NCBI GenBank assembly: GCA_002366565.1
Contig: DFBJ01000005.1
Coordinates: 1 to 54,713 of the forward strand
Origin: Bacteriovoracaceae bacterium UBA3083
Lineage (GTDB): Bacteria > Bdellovibrionota > Bacteriovoracia > Bacteriovoracales > Bacteriovoracaceae
DNA length: 54,713 nucleotides
Reading direction: 5' to 3'
The translations under genes were made by a program, and so were the position numbers. Positions within the stretch are counted from its first letter, which is position 1. Each line of letters opens with the position of its first letter. Shown here piece by piece: positions 7,629 through 15,347 of this stretch. Below the pieces are notes generated by a model. That model had not been told where the DNA came from and made no database searches. It saw only the letters and a list, made by a program, of their open reading frames with translations.

Positions 7629-8165
7629 ATGTCTAGAATTGGTAAAGTACCTGTAGTCATTCCAGAAAAAGTAGAAGTTAAAGTTAACGGTGCACACGTT
7701 GCTGTTAAAGGACCAAAGGGTCAATTAGAATATACTTTTACTGATAAAGTAACAATTAAACTTGCTGATAAAGAAGTTGTTGTTGGGCCAGTTGATGAGT
7801 CTAAAGAGGCAAGATCTCTTTGGGGAACAACAAGAACACTAGTAAGCAACATGGTTGTTGGTGTTTCTACTGGATTCACAAGAACTCTTGAGTTCACAGG
7901 TGTTGGTTATAAAGCAGCTGTAAGTGGTGGAACAATCACTTTAAACCTTGGTTATTCACATCCAATTGACTATGTGTTACCAGAAGGTGTAGAAGCTAAA
8001 GTAACAAAAAATGTTATAGATTTAACTGGTTGTAGTAAAGAACTAGTTGGATTTGCAGCAGCAAAGATCAGATCTTTCAGACCACCAGAGCCTTACAAAG
8101 GTAAAGGTGTTAGATACTCTGACGAAACAATTATTAGAAAAGCAGGTAAGGCTGGATCTAAATAA
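7629..8165 (+). CDS. rplF: 50S ribosomal protein L6
   Basis: This 178-residue protein begins MSRIGKVPVVIPEKVEV and has GPKGQLEY, LEFTGVGYKAAV, LNLGYSHPIDYVLPEGV and the C-terminal RPPEPYKGKGVRYSDE with RKAGKAGSK. L6 lies near the factor-binding site by the sarcin-ricin loop. It starts behind TAGGAG. The last codons and stop lie inside a hairpin (8151-8173). Confidence 0.97.
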   Translation: MSRIGKVPVVIPEKVEVKVNGAHVAVKGPKGQLEYTFTDKVTIKLADKEVVVGPVDESKEARSLWGTTRTLVSNMVVGVSTGFTRTLEFTGVGYKAAVSGGTITLNLGYSHPIDYVLPEGVEAKVTKNVIDLTGCSKELVGFAAAKIRSFRPPEPYKGKGVRYSDETIIRKAGKAGSK

Positions 8166-8177
8166 GATCCGGCTTTT
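8151..8177 (+). terminator. Terminator-like hairpin across the rplF stop codon
   Basis: GCTGGATCT (8151-8159) pairs with AGATCCGGC (8165-8173), nine base pairs including one G-T, around an AAATA loop, followed by TTTT. It spans the TAA stop of rplF. Its shape resembles a weak intrinsic terminator inside the operon, and the 63-base rplF-rplR gap is longer than its neighbours. It could act as an attenuator that changes output of the distal genes. Confidence 0.45.
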
Positions 8178-8228
8178 GCCGTTTATTAACGTTTGCCTTG
8201 AAATAGCAAAGCTTAGGGTGGAGAAAAT

Positions 8229-8603
8229 ATGAGAAAGCAAAATGGCAAGATCAATAATGCCGCACAATCTCGTCGCTATCGTAGAAGATTAGCGATTCGT
8301 TCAAAAATCAACGGGTCAGCAGATCGTCCAAGAATCTGTGTATTCCGTTCAAACAAGAATCTTACAGTACAAGTAATTGATGACGTAGCTCAGCAAACAC
8401 TTTTTTCAGTACAAACGTACGGTAAAGAAGCTGTTGGTACTGGTAGTAACAAAGAGGCTGCAAAGTCTGTTGGTGCTAAAGTAGCTGAGGGATTAAAAGG
8501 TAAGAATATTACTGCGGCTGTTTTTGACAGAAGTGGTTATAAGTACCATGGTGTTATCGCAACTCTTGCTGAAAGTGTAAGAGAAAACGGAATTCAGATT
8601 TAA
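8229..8603 (+). CDS. rplR: 50S ribosomal protein L18
   Basis: This 124-residue protein has RRYRRRLAIRSKINGSADRPRICVFRSNKNLTVQVIDD and ends FDRSGYKYHGVIATLAESVRENGIQI, the L18 pattern. L18 brings 5S rRNA to the 50S subunit together with L5. The start follows GGGTGGAG. It is separated from rplF by 63 bases that hold a terminator-like hairpin. Confidence 0.97.
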   Translation: MRKQNGKINNAAQSRRYRRRLAIRSKINGSADRPRICVFRSNKNLTVQVIDDVAQQTLFSVQTYGKEAVGTGSNKEAAKSVGAKVAEGLKGKNITAAVFDRSGYKYHGVIATLAESVRENGIQI

Positions 8604-8613
8604 GGGGCATCTC

Positions 8614-9204
8614 ATGACTGAAGAAACTAAAGTAGAAGAAACTAAAGTAGAAGCGAAAGCTGAAAATAAAAAAGCTCCAAGAAAGAAACAAGGTTCAAGA
8701 AAGCCAAAGCCGGCTGCACCTGTTTCTGAATTCGAAGAGAGAGTAGTAGCTGTTAACCGTGTTGCTAAAGTTGTTAAGGGTGGTAGAAGATTTTCATTTG
8801 CTGCACTAATGATTGTTGGTGATAAGAAAGGTAGAGTTGGATATGGTTTAGGTAAGGCTAAAGAAGTACCTGAAGCGATTAGAAAAGCAACTCAAGCTGC
8901 ACAAAAAAGTATGATTAATGTACCTCTTGATAGTGGGACTATTCCACATCAAATTACAGGTGAGTTTGATGCAGGGAAAATCCTATTCAAGCCAGCTGCA
9001 ACTGGTACTGGTGTAAAGGCTGCAGGAGCATGTCGTTCAATTATGGAACTTGCTGGTGTTACTGATGTATTAACAAAATCTCTAAGAGGAAACAATCCTC
9101 ATAATATCGTAAAGGCTACGTTTGATGCTCTTAAGAACTTAAGAAGTGTTGATCAAGTTGCTAAGATTAGAGGAAAAGAAGCTCAAGGGCTTAGAATTAA
9201 ATAG
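8614..9204 (+). CDS. rpsE: 30S ribosomal protein S5 with charged N-terminal extension
   Basis: This 196-residue protein contains the S5 core: AVNRVAKVVKGGRRFSFAALMIVGD, GRVGYGLGKAKEVPEAIRKA, and FKPAATGTGVKAAGACRSIMELAGV. S5 is involved in decoding fidelity and mRNA unwinding at the entry channel. About 46 residues precede AVNRV, compared with about 17 in E. coli. The extra part is acidic with a direct repeat (ETKVEETKVE), then strongly basic (KKAPRKKQGSRKPKPA). No other start codon exists before the core and AAGGGG precedes the ATG, so the tail appears real. Confidence 0.97.
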   Translation: MTEETKVEETKVEAKAENKKAPRKKQGSRKPKPAAPVSEFEERVVAVNRVAKVVKGGRRFSFAALMIVGDKKGRVGYGLGKAKEVPEAIRKATQAAQKSMINVPLDSGTIPHQITGEFDAGKILFKPAATGTGVKAAGACRSIMELAGVTDVLTKSLRGNNPHNIVKATFDALKNLRSVDQVAKIRGKEAQGLRIK

Positions 9205-9218
9205 TTGGGGATAAAATC

Positions 9219-9404
9219 ATGGCCGGAAAAACTATAACAGTTAAGTTAAAGAAAAGTACTATTGGTTGTAACGATAAGCAGAAAGCTAATGTTAGAGGTT
9301 TAGGTCTTAGAAAGACTGGAACTAGCAGAACATTAGAGAATACTCCTGCTGTTCGTGGAATGATCAAGAAAGTTATTCACCTTTTAGACATAAAAGAGAA
9401 TTAA
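9219..9404 (+). CDS. rpmD: 50S ribosomal protein L30
   Basis: This 61-residue protein has ITVKLKKSTIGCNDKQKANVRGLGLRKTG and the ending GMIKKVIHLLDIKEN, the small bacterial L30 pattern. It lies in its usual place between rpsE and rplO. Start follows TTGGGG. It forms a small alpha-beta fold on the 50S surface. Confidence 0.95.
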   Translation: MAGKTITVKLKKSTIGCNDKQKANVRGLGLRKTGTSRTLENTPAVRGMIKKVIHLLDIKEN

Positions 9405-9424
9405 GACCAAATTGGGGATATTAT

Positions 9425-9883
9425 ATGTTAACGTTAAATAATCTAAGCAGCCCAAAAGGCGCACATAGAAATGTTAAAAGACTTGGACGTGGACAAGGTT
9501 CGGGTCAAGGTAAGCAAGCCGGTAAAGGGCACAAAGGTCAAAAGGCGAGAGCTGGTGGCGGTGTAAGAACTGGTTTTGAAGGTGGAGCAATGCCTTTATA
9601 TATGAGACTTCCAAAAAGAGGATTCTCAAATGCACCATTTAAAACAATTTATGCTGAAGTTAATCTATCTACACTAGAAGCAAAGTTTGACAATGAAGAA
9701 GTTACTCGTGAAGCTTTAGTAGAAAAAGGTATTTTAAAAGGTATCAATAAAAGAAGACCAATTAAAATTCTTGGTAACGGAGAGCTTTCAAAATCGTTAA
9801 CTTTTGTTAACATTGAAAAGTTTTCAAAATCAGCTGAAGAAATGGTTTCAAAAGCTGGTGGAAAGATCGAAACTAAAAAGTAA
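9425..9883 (+). CDS. rplO: 50S ribosomal protein L15
   Basis: This 152-residue protein has the glycine- and basic-rich N-terminal arm, RLGRGQGSGQGKQAGKGHKGQKARAGGGVR, then GFEGGAMPLYMRLPKRGFSN and an alpha-beta C-terminal domain. L15 is a late-assembly 23S-binding protein. It begins behind TTGGGGAT and is followed 12 bases later by secY. Confidence 0.97.
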   Translation: MLTLNNLSSPKGAHRNVKRLGRGQGSGQGKQAGKGHKGQKARAGGGVRTGFEGGAMPLYMRLPKRGFSNAPFKTIYAEVNLSTLEAKFDNEEVTREALVEKGILKGINKRRPIKILGNGELSKSLTFVNIEKFSKSAEEMVSKAGGKIETKK

Positions 9884-9895
9884 GGATTTTAATAA

Positions 9896-11206
9896 ATGTC
9901 TACTGCTCATGGAAAGCTAGAAGAGCTTAAGAAAAAAGTATTTTTCACATTTTTATTACTAGCCGTATACAGAATGGCTGCACAAATACCTGTTCCAGGT
10001 GTTAATGCTGCAGCTATTGCTTCATACTTTTCTGAAAGTGGTGGTGGGATTTTTGATCTTATTAACACTTTCAGTGGTGGAGCCTTTAAGAGATTCTCTG
10101 TACTTGCTTTAGGGATAATGCCGTATATTACAACGTCAATTATCTTTTCACTGCTTGGAGAGGTAATACCTCAAATACAAGAACTTCAAGAAGACTCTGA
10201 AGGTAATAAGAAAATCCAGAAGTGGACAAGATATGCTACAGTCCTTCTTTGTGCCGTACAAGGTTGGGGAATGGCTGTAATGTTCGAAGGTTTTAAGAGT
10301 GCTGGAAATATTCCGGTAATTCCTGAGCCAGGACTTCTTTTTAGAATTACTACAGTGATTACTTTATGTGCCGGAACAATGTTTTTGTTGTGGCTAGGTG
10401 AAAGAATAACTGAGTACGGTTTAGAAAATGGTATTTCATTAATTATCTTTGCGGGTATTGCTGTTGAGCTTCCTGCAGAAATGATGCAAAAATTAACATT
10501 ATATAGAAATGGTGAATTGTCTGGAATTAGTGTCTTAATTACTGTTGCAGTTATATTAGCCGGTTTCTTTATTGTTACGTTTATTGAAAGGTCGCAAAGA
10601 AGTGTACCTGTTCAATATGCAAAAAAAGTTGTTCATAATAAAGTATACGGAGGAGCTCAAAGCTTACCGATTAGAGTAGATACTGGTGGTGTTATGCCTC
10701 CTATCTTGGCATCTTCGCTTTTAGCTGCTCCGGCAACTATGGCAAACTTTGTAAGCCAAGGTCATCCTCTGAAGCCGTACCTAGATACAATGATTCAATC
10801 TTTATATCCAGGTCAGTTATTATTTAATATTTTATTCGCAGTACTGATAGTGTATATGACATATTTTTATGCACCAATTCAGTTTAAGACTAAGAAAGTT
10901 GCAGAAATGCTTCAGAAAAATAATGCTTTTGTTCCAGGTGTGAGACCAGGAAACAAAACAAAAGAATACCTAGACTTTATTCTTAACAGAATGACTTTCT
11001 TTGGTGCATTATTCTTAGTTGTTATATGTATTTTACCTACGATTATAACAGGTGGTAACACAAGATTTGGTGGTACATCTTTATTAATCTTAGTAAGTGT
11101 TTGTGTTCGTGTGATGATGAATGTACAGGCCTTCATGTTTTCTGATAAATATGAAACAGCTTATAAGTCACGCGGTAAATATAACGGACAAAATAGAAGG
11201 TTCTAA
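9896..11206 (+). CDS. secY: Protein translocase subunit SecY
   Basis: This 436-residue protein is the central channel of the Sec translocon, which moves unfolded proteins across or into the inner membrane with SecE, SecG and SecA. It has ten hydrophobic segments and the signatures RMAAQIPVPGVNAAAI, FSGGAFKRFSVLALGIMPYI, SIIFSLLGEVIP and the cytosolic loop GVRPGNKTKEYL. Length is typical. Its stop overlaps the adk start by one base (TAATG), so the two are coupled. The spc-adk position is conserved in many bacteria. Confidence 0.98.
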   Translation: MSTAHGKLEELKKKVFFTFLLLAVYRMAAQIPVPGVNAAAIASYFSESGGGIFDLINTFSGGAFKRFSVLALGIMPYITTSIIFSLLGEVIPQIQELQEDSEGNKKIQKWTRYATVLLCAVQGWGMAVMFEGFKSAGNIPVIPEPGLLFRITTVITLCAGTMFLLWLGERITEYGLENGISLIIFAGIAVELPAEMMQKLTLYRNGELSGISVLITVAVILAGFFIVTFIERSQRSVPVQYAKKVVHNKVYGGAQSLPIRVDTGGVMPPILASSLLAAPATMANFVSQGHPLKPYLDTMIQSLYPGQLLFNILFAVLIVYMTYFYAPIQFKTKKVAEMLQKNNAFVPGVRPGNKTKEYLDFILNRMTFFGALFLVVICILPTIITGGNTRFGGTSLLILVSVCVRVMMNVQAFMFSDKYETAYKSRGKYNGQNRRF

Positions 11207-11844
11207 TGAAGCCACAGTTAATATTACTAGGTGCTCCTGGCACAGGTAAGGGTACGCAGGCAAAGAAAATTGTTGAGAAGTTGGGATATACACATATTTC
11301 AACTGGTGATCTTCTAAGAAGTGAAATCAGTAAAAATTCTGAACTTGGTATGAAAGTTAAAGGGATCATGGATAGAGGTGATCTTGTAAATGATCAAGTC
11401 GTACTTGAGCTTTTGAATGCTAATTGTGATATTGCGAACTCAGCATATATATTTGATGGTTTTCCAAGAAATATAGAGCAAGCAGAGCTATTAGAGACTA
11501 ACGTTCTTAAGGGAATTAAGTCGAAAGCAATTTACTTCAATATGGATCTTGAAGTTTTAGTAGAAAGAATATCAAACAGAAGAGTAGCTCCCAAGAGTGG
11601 AGAAATATATAACTTACTATCTAAGCCACCTAAGAATGAAGGTAAGTGCGATATATCAGGTGAAGATTTAGTTCACCGTAAAGATGATAACGCAGAAACG
11701 GTTAGAAATAGATTGGAAGTGTTTAGAAATACAATTGCGCCTATATTGGATTATTATGAATCCAAAGGTGTTTTAGTGAGTATAGATGCCTCAAGATCAG
11801 CAAATGAAGTGTATGATCTTGTAGAGCAGGCTGTAAATAGTTAA
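11206..11844 (+). CDS. adk: Adenylate kinase
   Basis: This 212-residue cytoplasmic enzyme interconverts ATP + AMP and two ADP. The P-loop is GAPGTGKGT at residues 9-17; FDGFPRNIEQA carries the AMP-binding arginine region, and RISNRR and RKDDNAETVRNRLEVF are visible. The LID is the long form: three of the four zinc-ligand positions are non-cysteine (APKSGEIYN), but one Cys remains in EGKCDISGED. It is therefore probably non-zinc. It overlaps secY by one base and is not followed by map, which often comes next. Confidence 0.97.
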   Translation: MKPQLILLGAPGTGKGTQAKKIVEKLGYTHISTGDLLRSEISKNSELGMKVKGIMDRGDLVNDQVVLELLNANCDIANSAYIFDGFPRNIEQAELLETNVLKGIKSKAIYFNMDLEVLVERISNRRVAPKSGEIYNLLSKPPKNEGKCDISGEDLVHRKDDNAETVRNRLEVFRNTIAPILDYYESKGVLVSIDASRSANEVYDLVEQAVNS

Positions 11845-11872
11845 TATTTAGGTATATTTTATAAATTATATG

Positions 11873-11901
11873 TTGCATAATGATTCAGCTTTAGATATAA
11901 G
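11873..11901 (+). promoter_or_regulatory. Candidate promoter for the infA-rplQ block
   Basis: TTGCAT (11873-11878) and TATAAG (11896-11901) are separated by exactly 17 bases. The start would be near 11908, giving a leader of about 20 bases that includes GGAG (11914-11917). It lies in the 83-base gap after adk, the longest gap between spc and alpha genes. Confidence 0.55.
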
Positions 11902-11927
11902 GCAGGGATCAGTGGAGTTTTCGCTTA

Positions 11928-12152
11928 ATGGCAAATACAGAAGTCTTAGAGATTGAAGGTGAAGTAGTTGAACTACTGCCAAACACGAAGTTCAAGGTGA
12001 AGTTGCCAAATGGACACAGTGTAATAGCACACATCAGTGGAAAAATGAGAATGCATTTTATCAAGATCCTACCAGGGGATAAAGTGCTTGTAGAAATTAG
12101 TAAATATGATCTTTCGAAAGGAAGAATCACATATAGAAGTAAGGGCCGGTAG
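11928..12152 (+). CDS. infA: Translation initiation factor IF-1
   Basis: This 74-residue protein is an S1-like OB-fold: it has LEIEGEVVELLPNTKFKVKLPNGHSVIAHISGKMRMHFIKILPGDKVLVE and ends with the basic RITYRSKGR. IF-1 binds the 30S A-site during initiation. Length is near the usual 72. The start is supported by GGAG ten bases upstream. It is the first gene after a good candidate promoter. Confidence 0.97.
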   Translation: MANTEVLEIEGEVVELLPNTKFKVKLPNGHSVIAHISGKMRMHFIKILPGDKVLVEISKYDLSKGRITYRSKGR

Positions 12153-12178
12153 GTCGATTTACTGTCAAAGAGGATGTT

Positions 12179-12295
12179 ATGAAGGTTAGAGCGTCAGTTA
12201 AAGTAATGTGTAAAGACTGTAAAGTTGTAAAAAGAAAAGGTGTATTAAGGGTTGTTTGTAAAGCAAACCCTAAACATAAACAAAGACAAGGTTAA
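12179..12295 (+). CDS. rpmJ: 50S ribosomal protein L36
   Basis: This 38-residue gene begins MKVRASVKVMCKDCKVVKRKG and ends CKANPKHKQRQG. The CxxC pair (residues 11 and 14), Cys27 and His32 form the zinc-ribbon set of the zinc-containing L36. The start is five bases after AGAGG (12170-12173). It sits 26 bases after infA and 20 before rpsM, the usual place. It is too short to stand out in simple reading-frame scans. Confidence 0.97.
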   Translation: MKVRASVKVMCKDCKVVKRKGVLRVVCKANPKHKQRQG

Positions 12296-12315
12296 AACCT
12301 TAGGGGAGTGTAGCT

Positions 12316-12699
12316 ATGGCAAGAATACTTGGTGTTGATATTCCTCGTAATAAGGTGATTACTGTTGCTTTAAGATCAATCTATGGTGTTGGTCCTAAAG
12401 TAGCTGAAGAAGTACTCACTAAAGCGGGAATTGAACTAAACAAAAACTCTAATGACTTAACGGAAGAAGAAGCGAACAACATTCGTTTACTTTTAGAAGG
12501 TGAGTACACAGTAGAGGGTGATCTAAGACGAATGATTGGTCTTAACATTAAGAGATTGAAAGATCTTGGTTGTTATAGAGGAATCCGTCACAGAAGAGGA
12601 TTACCTGTAAGAGGACAGAGAACTAGTACTAATGCAAGAACGAGAAAAGGTCCTGCAAAAGCAATCGCTGGTAAGAAGTCTATTAAGTCAATGAAGTAA
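12316..12699 (+). CDS. rpsM: 30S ribosomal protein S13
   Basis: This 127-residue protein begins MARILGVDIPRNKVITVALRSIYGVG with a helix-two-turn-helix region and ends with the basic RGIRHRRGLPVRGQRTSTNARTRKGPAKA. S13 in the 30S head contacts tRNA and the 50S subunit. The start follows GGGGAGTG. Length and position after rpmJ are normal. Confidence 0.98.
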   Translation: MARILGVDIPRNKVITVALRSIYGVGPKVAEEVLTKAGIELNKNSNDLTEEEANNIRLLLEGEYTVEGDLRRMIGLNIKRLKDLGCYRGIRHRRGLPVRGQRTSTNARTRKGPAKAIAGKKSIKSMK

Positions 12700-12716
12700 T
12701 AGGGTTGGAGTAAAAA

Positions 12717-13103
12717 ATGGTTAAAAAGACTGCTGGAAAGAAAAAAGTCAAAAAGAATATTCCACATGGCATCTGTCATATTCAATGTTCTTTCAACAAT
12801 ACAATAGTTACTTTTACTGATCCAAATGGTGGAGCAATTGCATGGGCGTCAGCTGGGCAACTTGGTTTCCGTGGATCTAAAAAATCTACGCCATTCGCGG
12901 CTCAGGTTGCATCTGCAGACGCTGCAAAGAAAGCAATGGAGCACGGGTTAAGTTCTGTAGACGTAAGAGTTAAGGGACCTGGTGCAGGTAGAGAAAATGC
13001 GATTAGAGCTCTAATAGGTGTTGGTTTGAGAATCACATCTGTTGCAGATAAGTCACCAATTCCTCATAATGGATGTCGTGCACCAAAAAGAAGAAGAGTT
13101 TAA
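12717..13103 (+). CDS. rpsK: 30S ribosomal protein S11
   Basis: This 128-residue protein has GICHIQCSFNNTIVTFTDPNGGAIAWASAGQLGFRGSKKSTPFAAQ, RVKGPGAGRENAIRAL and the C-terminal DKSPIPHNGCRAPKRRRV. S11 is on the 30S platform. Its start follows TTGGAG. In most bacteria rpsD comes next; here rpoA follows directly after 24 bases. Confidence 0.98.
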   Translation: MVKKTAGKKKVKKNIPHGICHIQCSFNNTIVTFTDPNGGAIAWASAGQLGFRGSKKSTPFAAQVASADAAKKAMEHGLSSVDVRVKGPGAGRENAIRALIGVGLRITSVADKSPIPHNGCRAPKRRRV

Positions 13104-13127
13104 TCGTAATAATTAAGGAGATTATCC

Positions 13128-14141
13128 GTGGATAATTTTGTAGCAAAAAATTGGACGAATATGATCAGACCTGTTTCTCTTGAAGCAGATAATGAGAGTA
13201 TGAAAGCGAACTATGGAAAGTTTGTAGCCAAGCCTCTAGAAAGAGGGTATGGACAAACACTTGGTAATTCTCTTAGAAGAGCACTTCTTTCTTCACTTCA
13301 GGGTGCGGGAATTGTTGCTATTCGTGTTGAGGGTGTTGAGCATGAGTTCGGTACAATCAATAACGTAAAAGAAGAAGTTTCTGAAATTATCCTTAACCTT
13401 AAAGAAGTATTTTTTAAGTTAAAAGGTAAAGAAGATACTGTACTTACTCTTGAGAAGAGTGGTGAAGGTCCTGTAACTGCTGGAGATATTTCAGAAAGTG
13501 CAAGTCTTGAAGTACTTAACCCAGGTCACGTAATATGTAATATTTCCTCAGGTGGTTCAATTAAGATTGAACTTAAGGTAGCTAGAGGGAAAGGTTATGT
13601 TACAGCATTAGAAAATAAAGAAGAGTATGATCTACCTGTTGGTTGGATCTACGTTGATACTCTTTTCTCTCCTGTTCACAGAGTTAACTTCACAGTTACA
13701 AACTCTCGTGTTGGTAAGAGAACTGACTTTGACAAACTTACTCTTGAAGTTTGGACAAATGCTGGGATACAACCACAAGACGCTGTTGCTTTTTCTGCAA
13801 AGATCCTTAGAGATCAGCTTGCAGTATTCTTAAACTTCGAAGATGAAGAAGAAGTTGTAAGACTTGAGAAAGCACCTGCACAAGCATCTAGTCCTGCAAA
13901 TAGTGCTTTATTAAAGCCTGTTTCTGAATTAGAGCTTTCGGTACGTTCTGCTAACTGTTTACAGAATGCTAACATCAAATATATTTATGAGTTAGTTTCT
14001 AAGACAGAAGGTGAAATGTTAAGAACTAAGAATTTTGGTCGTAAATCGTTAAATGAAATTAAAGAAATTCTCAGTAACATGGGACTTGGACTTGGAATGA
14101 AGGTTGATTCAATTATGAAAGATCTTCAAGACGGTGAATAA
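13128..14141 (+). CDS. rpoA: RNA polymerase alpha subunit
   Basis: This 337-residue subunit forms the assembly platform of RNA polymerase. The N-terminal domain (about 1-235) shows KPLERGYGQTLGNSLRRALLSSL and the dimerisation region. The C-terminal domain (about 255-330) shows ELSVRSANCLQNANIKYIYEL and FGRKSLNEIKEIL, which bind UP elements and activators. The start is GTG, supported by AAGGAG (13115-13120). No rpsD precedes it. Confidence 0.98.
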   Translation: MDNFVAKNWTNMIRPVSLEADNESMKANYGKFVAKPLERGYGQTLGNSLRRALLSSLQGAGIVAIRVEGVEHEFGTINNVKEEVSEIILNLKEVFFKLKGKEDTVLTLEKSGEGPVTAGDISESASLEVLNPGHVICNISSGGSIKIELKVARGKGYVTALENKEEYDLPVGWIYVDTLFSPVHRVNFTVTNSRVGKRTDFDKLTLEVWTNAGIQPQDAVAFSAKILRDQLAVFLNFEDEEEVVRLEKAPAQASSPANSALLKPVSELELSVRSANCLQNANIKYIYELVSKTEGEMLRTKNFGRKSLNEIKEILSNMGLGLGMKVDSIMKDLQDGE

Positions 14142-14175
14142 GTTTTAAGCTGAGGGCTCAGTTGGAGTTGTAGTT

Positions 14176-14532
14176 ATGAGACATCAAAAGCATAAATATA
14201 GAATTGGTAATGGTCCGGCGCATAGAGTTTCTCTTATGAAAAACCTTGCAATCGAAGTAATCGATCACGGAAAAATTAAAACAACTATTACTAAATGTAA
14301 GGCAATTAGACCATACGTTGAAAAGTTAATCACTATTGCAAAAGAAGATACTGTTGCTAATAGAAGACTAGCTTTCAAAAAATTAAACAATAAAGCAGCT
14401 GTTCAAAAGTTATTTACTGATGTAGCTCCTAAGTTTAAAGAAAGAAACGGTGGTTATACTAGAATTATGAAGATGGCAGATGGTAGAGTTGGTGACAACG
14501 CTCCAATGGCATACATTGCTCTAGTAGACTAA
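14176..14532 (+). CDS. rplQ: 50S ribosomal protein L17
   Basis: This 118-residue protein begins MRHQKHKYRIGNGPAHRVSLMKNLAIEVI and ends RIMKMADGRVGDNAPMAYIALVD. L17 sits at the 50S tunnel exit. It is the last gene of the alpha block and is followed by a strong terminator. Start follows TTGGAG at normal distance. Confidence 0.97.
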   Translation: MRHQKHKYRIGNGPAHRVSLMKNLAIEVIDHGKIKTTITKCKAIRPYVEKLITIAKEDTVANRRLAFKKLNNKAAVQKLFTDVAPKFKERNGGYTRIMKMADGRVGDNAPMAYIALVD

Positions 14533-14560
14533 TTTCTGTCTAAAAAAAAGTAATTAATGA

Positions 14561-14593
14561 AAAACCTTCGGTAATGTTATCGAAGGTTTTTTT
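14561..14593 (+). terminator. Intrinsic terminator of the alpha block
   Basis: AAAACCTTCG (14561-14570) pairs perfectly with CGAAGGTTTT (14581-14590) and is followed by further Ts. The loop can add extra pairs (GTAA with TTAT). It lies 29 bases after rplQ. Confidence 0.9.
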
Positions 14594-14608
14594 GTTTCTG
14601 GAGTATCT

Positions 14609-15166
14609 ATGTCTTTAAGTTCTAAAGTATTAATTATTTCATTAGTTTTGGGTGCAACTCTTGCGTACTCTCTTTTTGAGAAGAAACAATTCACTGAAAT
14701 GATGAATGTTGCTGAAGACGCTCCTGTTTTAAAAGTACTTCCAGATTTCAAACTTACAAATTTTTATACTAAAGAAGAAATTACGAAAGAGTCATTTGGT
14801 AGCTCAAGTGCTTTCTTTGTTCATTTTTGGGGAACTTGGTGTGCTCCATGTGAAGCAGAATTTCCTGAGTTTTTAAAATTTGCTAAAAAGTTTGAAAATG
14901 ACAATGTTCTCTTTTTATTACTATCAGTTAATGATGAAGATGCGAAAATGAAGAAGTTTTTAAAGAGATTTGGAGAACTTCCTAAGAACGTAATTGTTTC
15001 TCATGATAAGTCTGGGGAGAGCATGAATCTCTTTGGCACAGTAAAAGTTCCAGAAACCTATCTTTTTGATAAAAACTTTAAAAATCTTAAAAAGTTTATA
15101 GGCCCACAGTCTTGGGGTTTAGAGTCATTTGCTCCTAGGGTTAAGAGACTAATCTTTGGACAATAG
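14609..15166 (+). CDS. Membrane-anchored TlpA/ResA-like thioredoxin
   Basis: This 185-residue protein has an N-terminal hydrophobic segment (about 6-22) that works as a signal anchor, then a thioredoxin-like domain with FWGTWCAPCEAEFPEF. The active site is Cys78-Ala-Pro-Cys81, and the cis-proline motif VPETYLFD follows. TlpA/ResA/DsbE proteins reduce disulfides in periplasmic apocytochromes or other cell-envelope proteins. No cytochrome maturation gene is adjacent, so the substrate is unknown. A perfect hairpin overlaps its stop. Confidence 0.88.
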   Translation: MSLSSKVLIISLVLGATLAYSLFEKKQFTEMMNVAEDAPVLKVLPDFKLTNFYTKEEITKESFGSSSAFFVHFWGTWCAPCEAEFPEFLKFAKKFENDNVLFLLLSVNDEDAKMKKFLKRFGELPKNVIVSHDKSGESMNLFGTVKVPETYLFDKNFKNLKKFIGPQSWGLESFAPRVKRLIFGQ

Positions 15167-15177
15167 TATTATTGTCC
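15158..15177 (+). terminator. Perfect hairpin over the stop of the thioredoxin gene
   Basis: GGACAATA (15158-15165) pairs with TATTGTCC (15170-15177) around GTAT. It includes the TAG stop. No T-run follows, so it may be a weak terminator or a stability element. Confidence 0.4.
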
Positions 15178-15347
15178 ACTATTGAAAATATATACATTTA
15201 AATAGAAAAACAGTGAGTTATGTTGTTTTCTATGTCTATTTTATCTACAAAAAAATCTAAAGAATAAAATTCTATTGCCGAAAAGTTAGACAGTAAATGC
15301 TTCCTTAAGAAGTAAGTATTCACATATTCGTGAAATGGAGTTTGAAA

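Noticed and set aside
15330..15347. GTG at 15330 as the start of the sigma-54 activator
   Set aside because: GGAG (15337-15340) is seven bases before ATG 15348, while nothing suitable precedes 15330.
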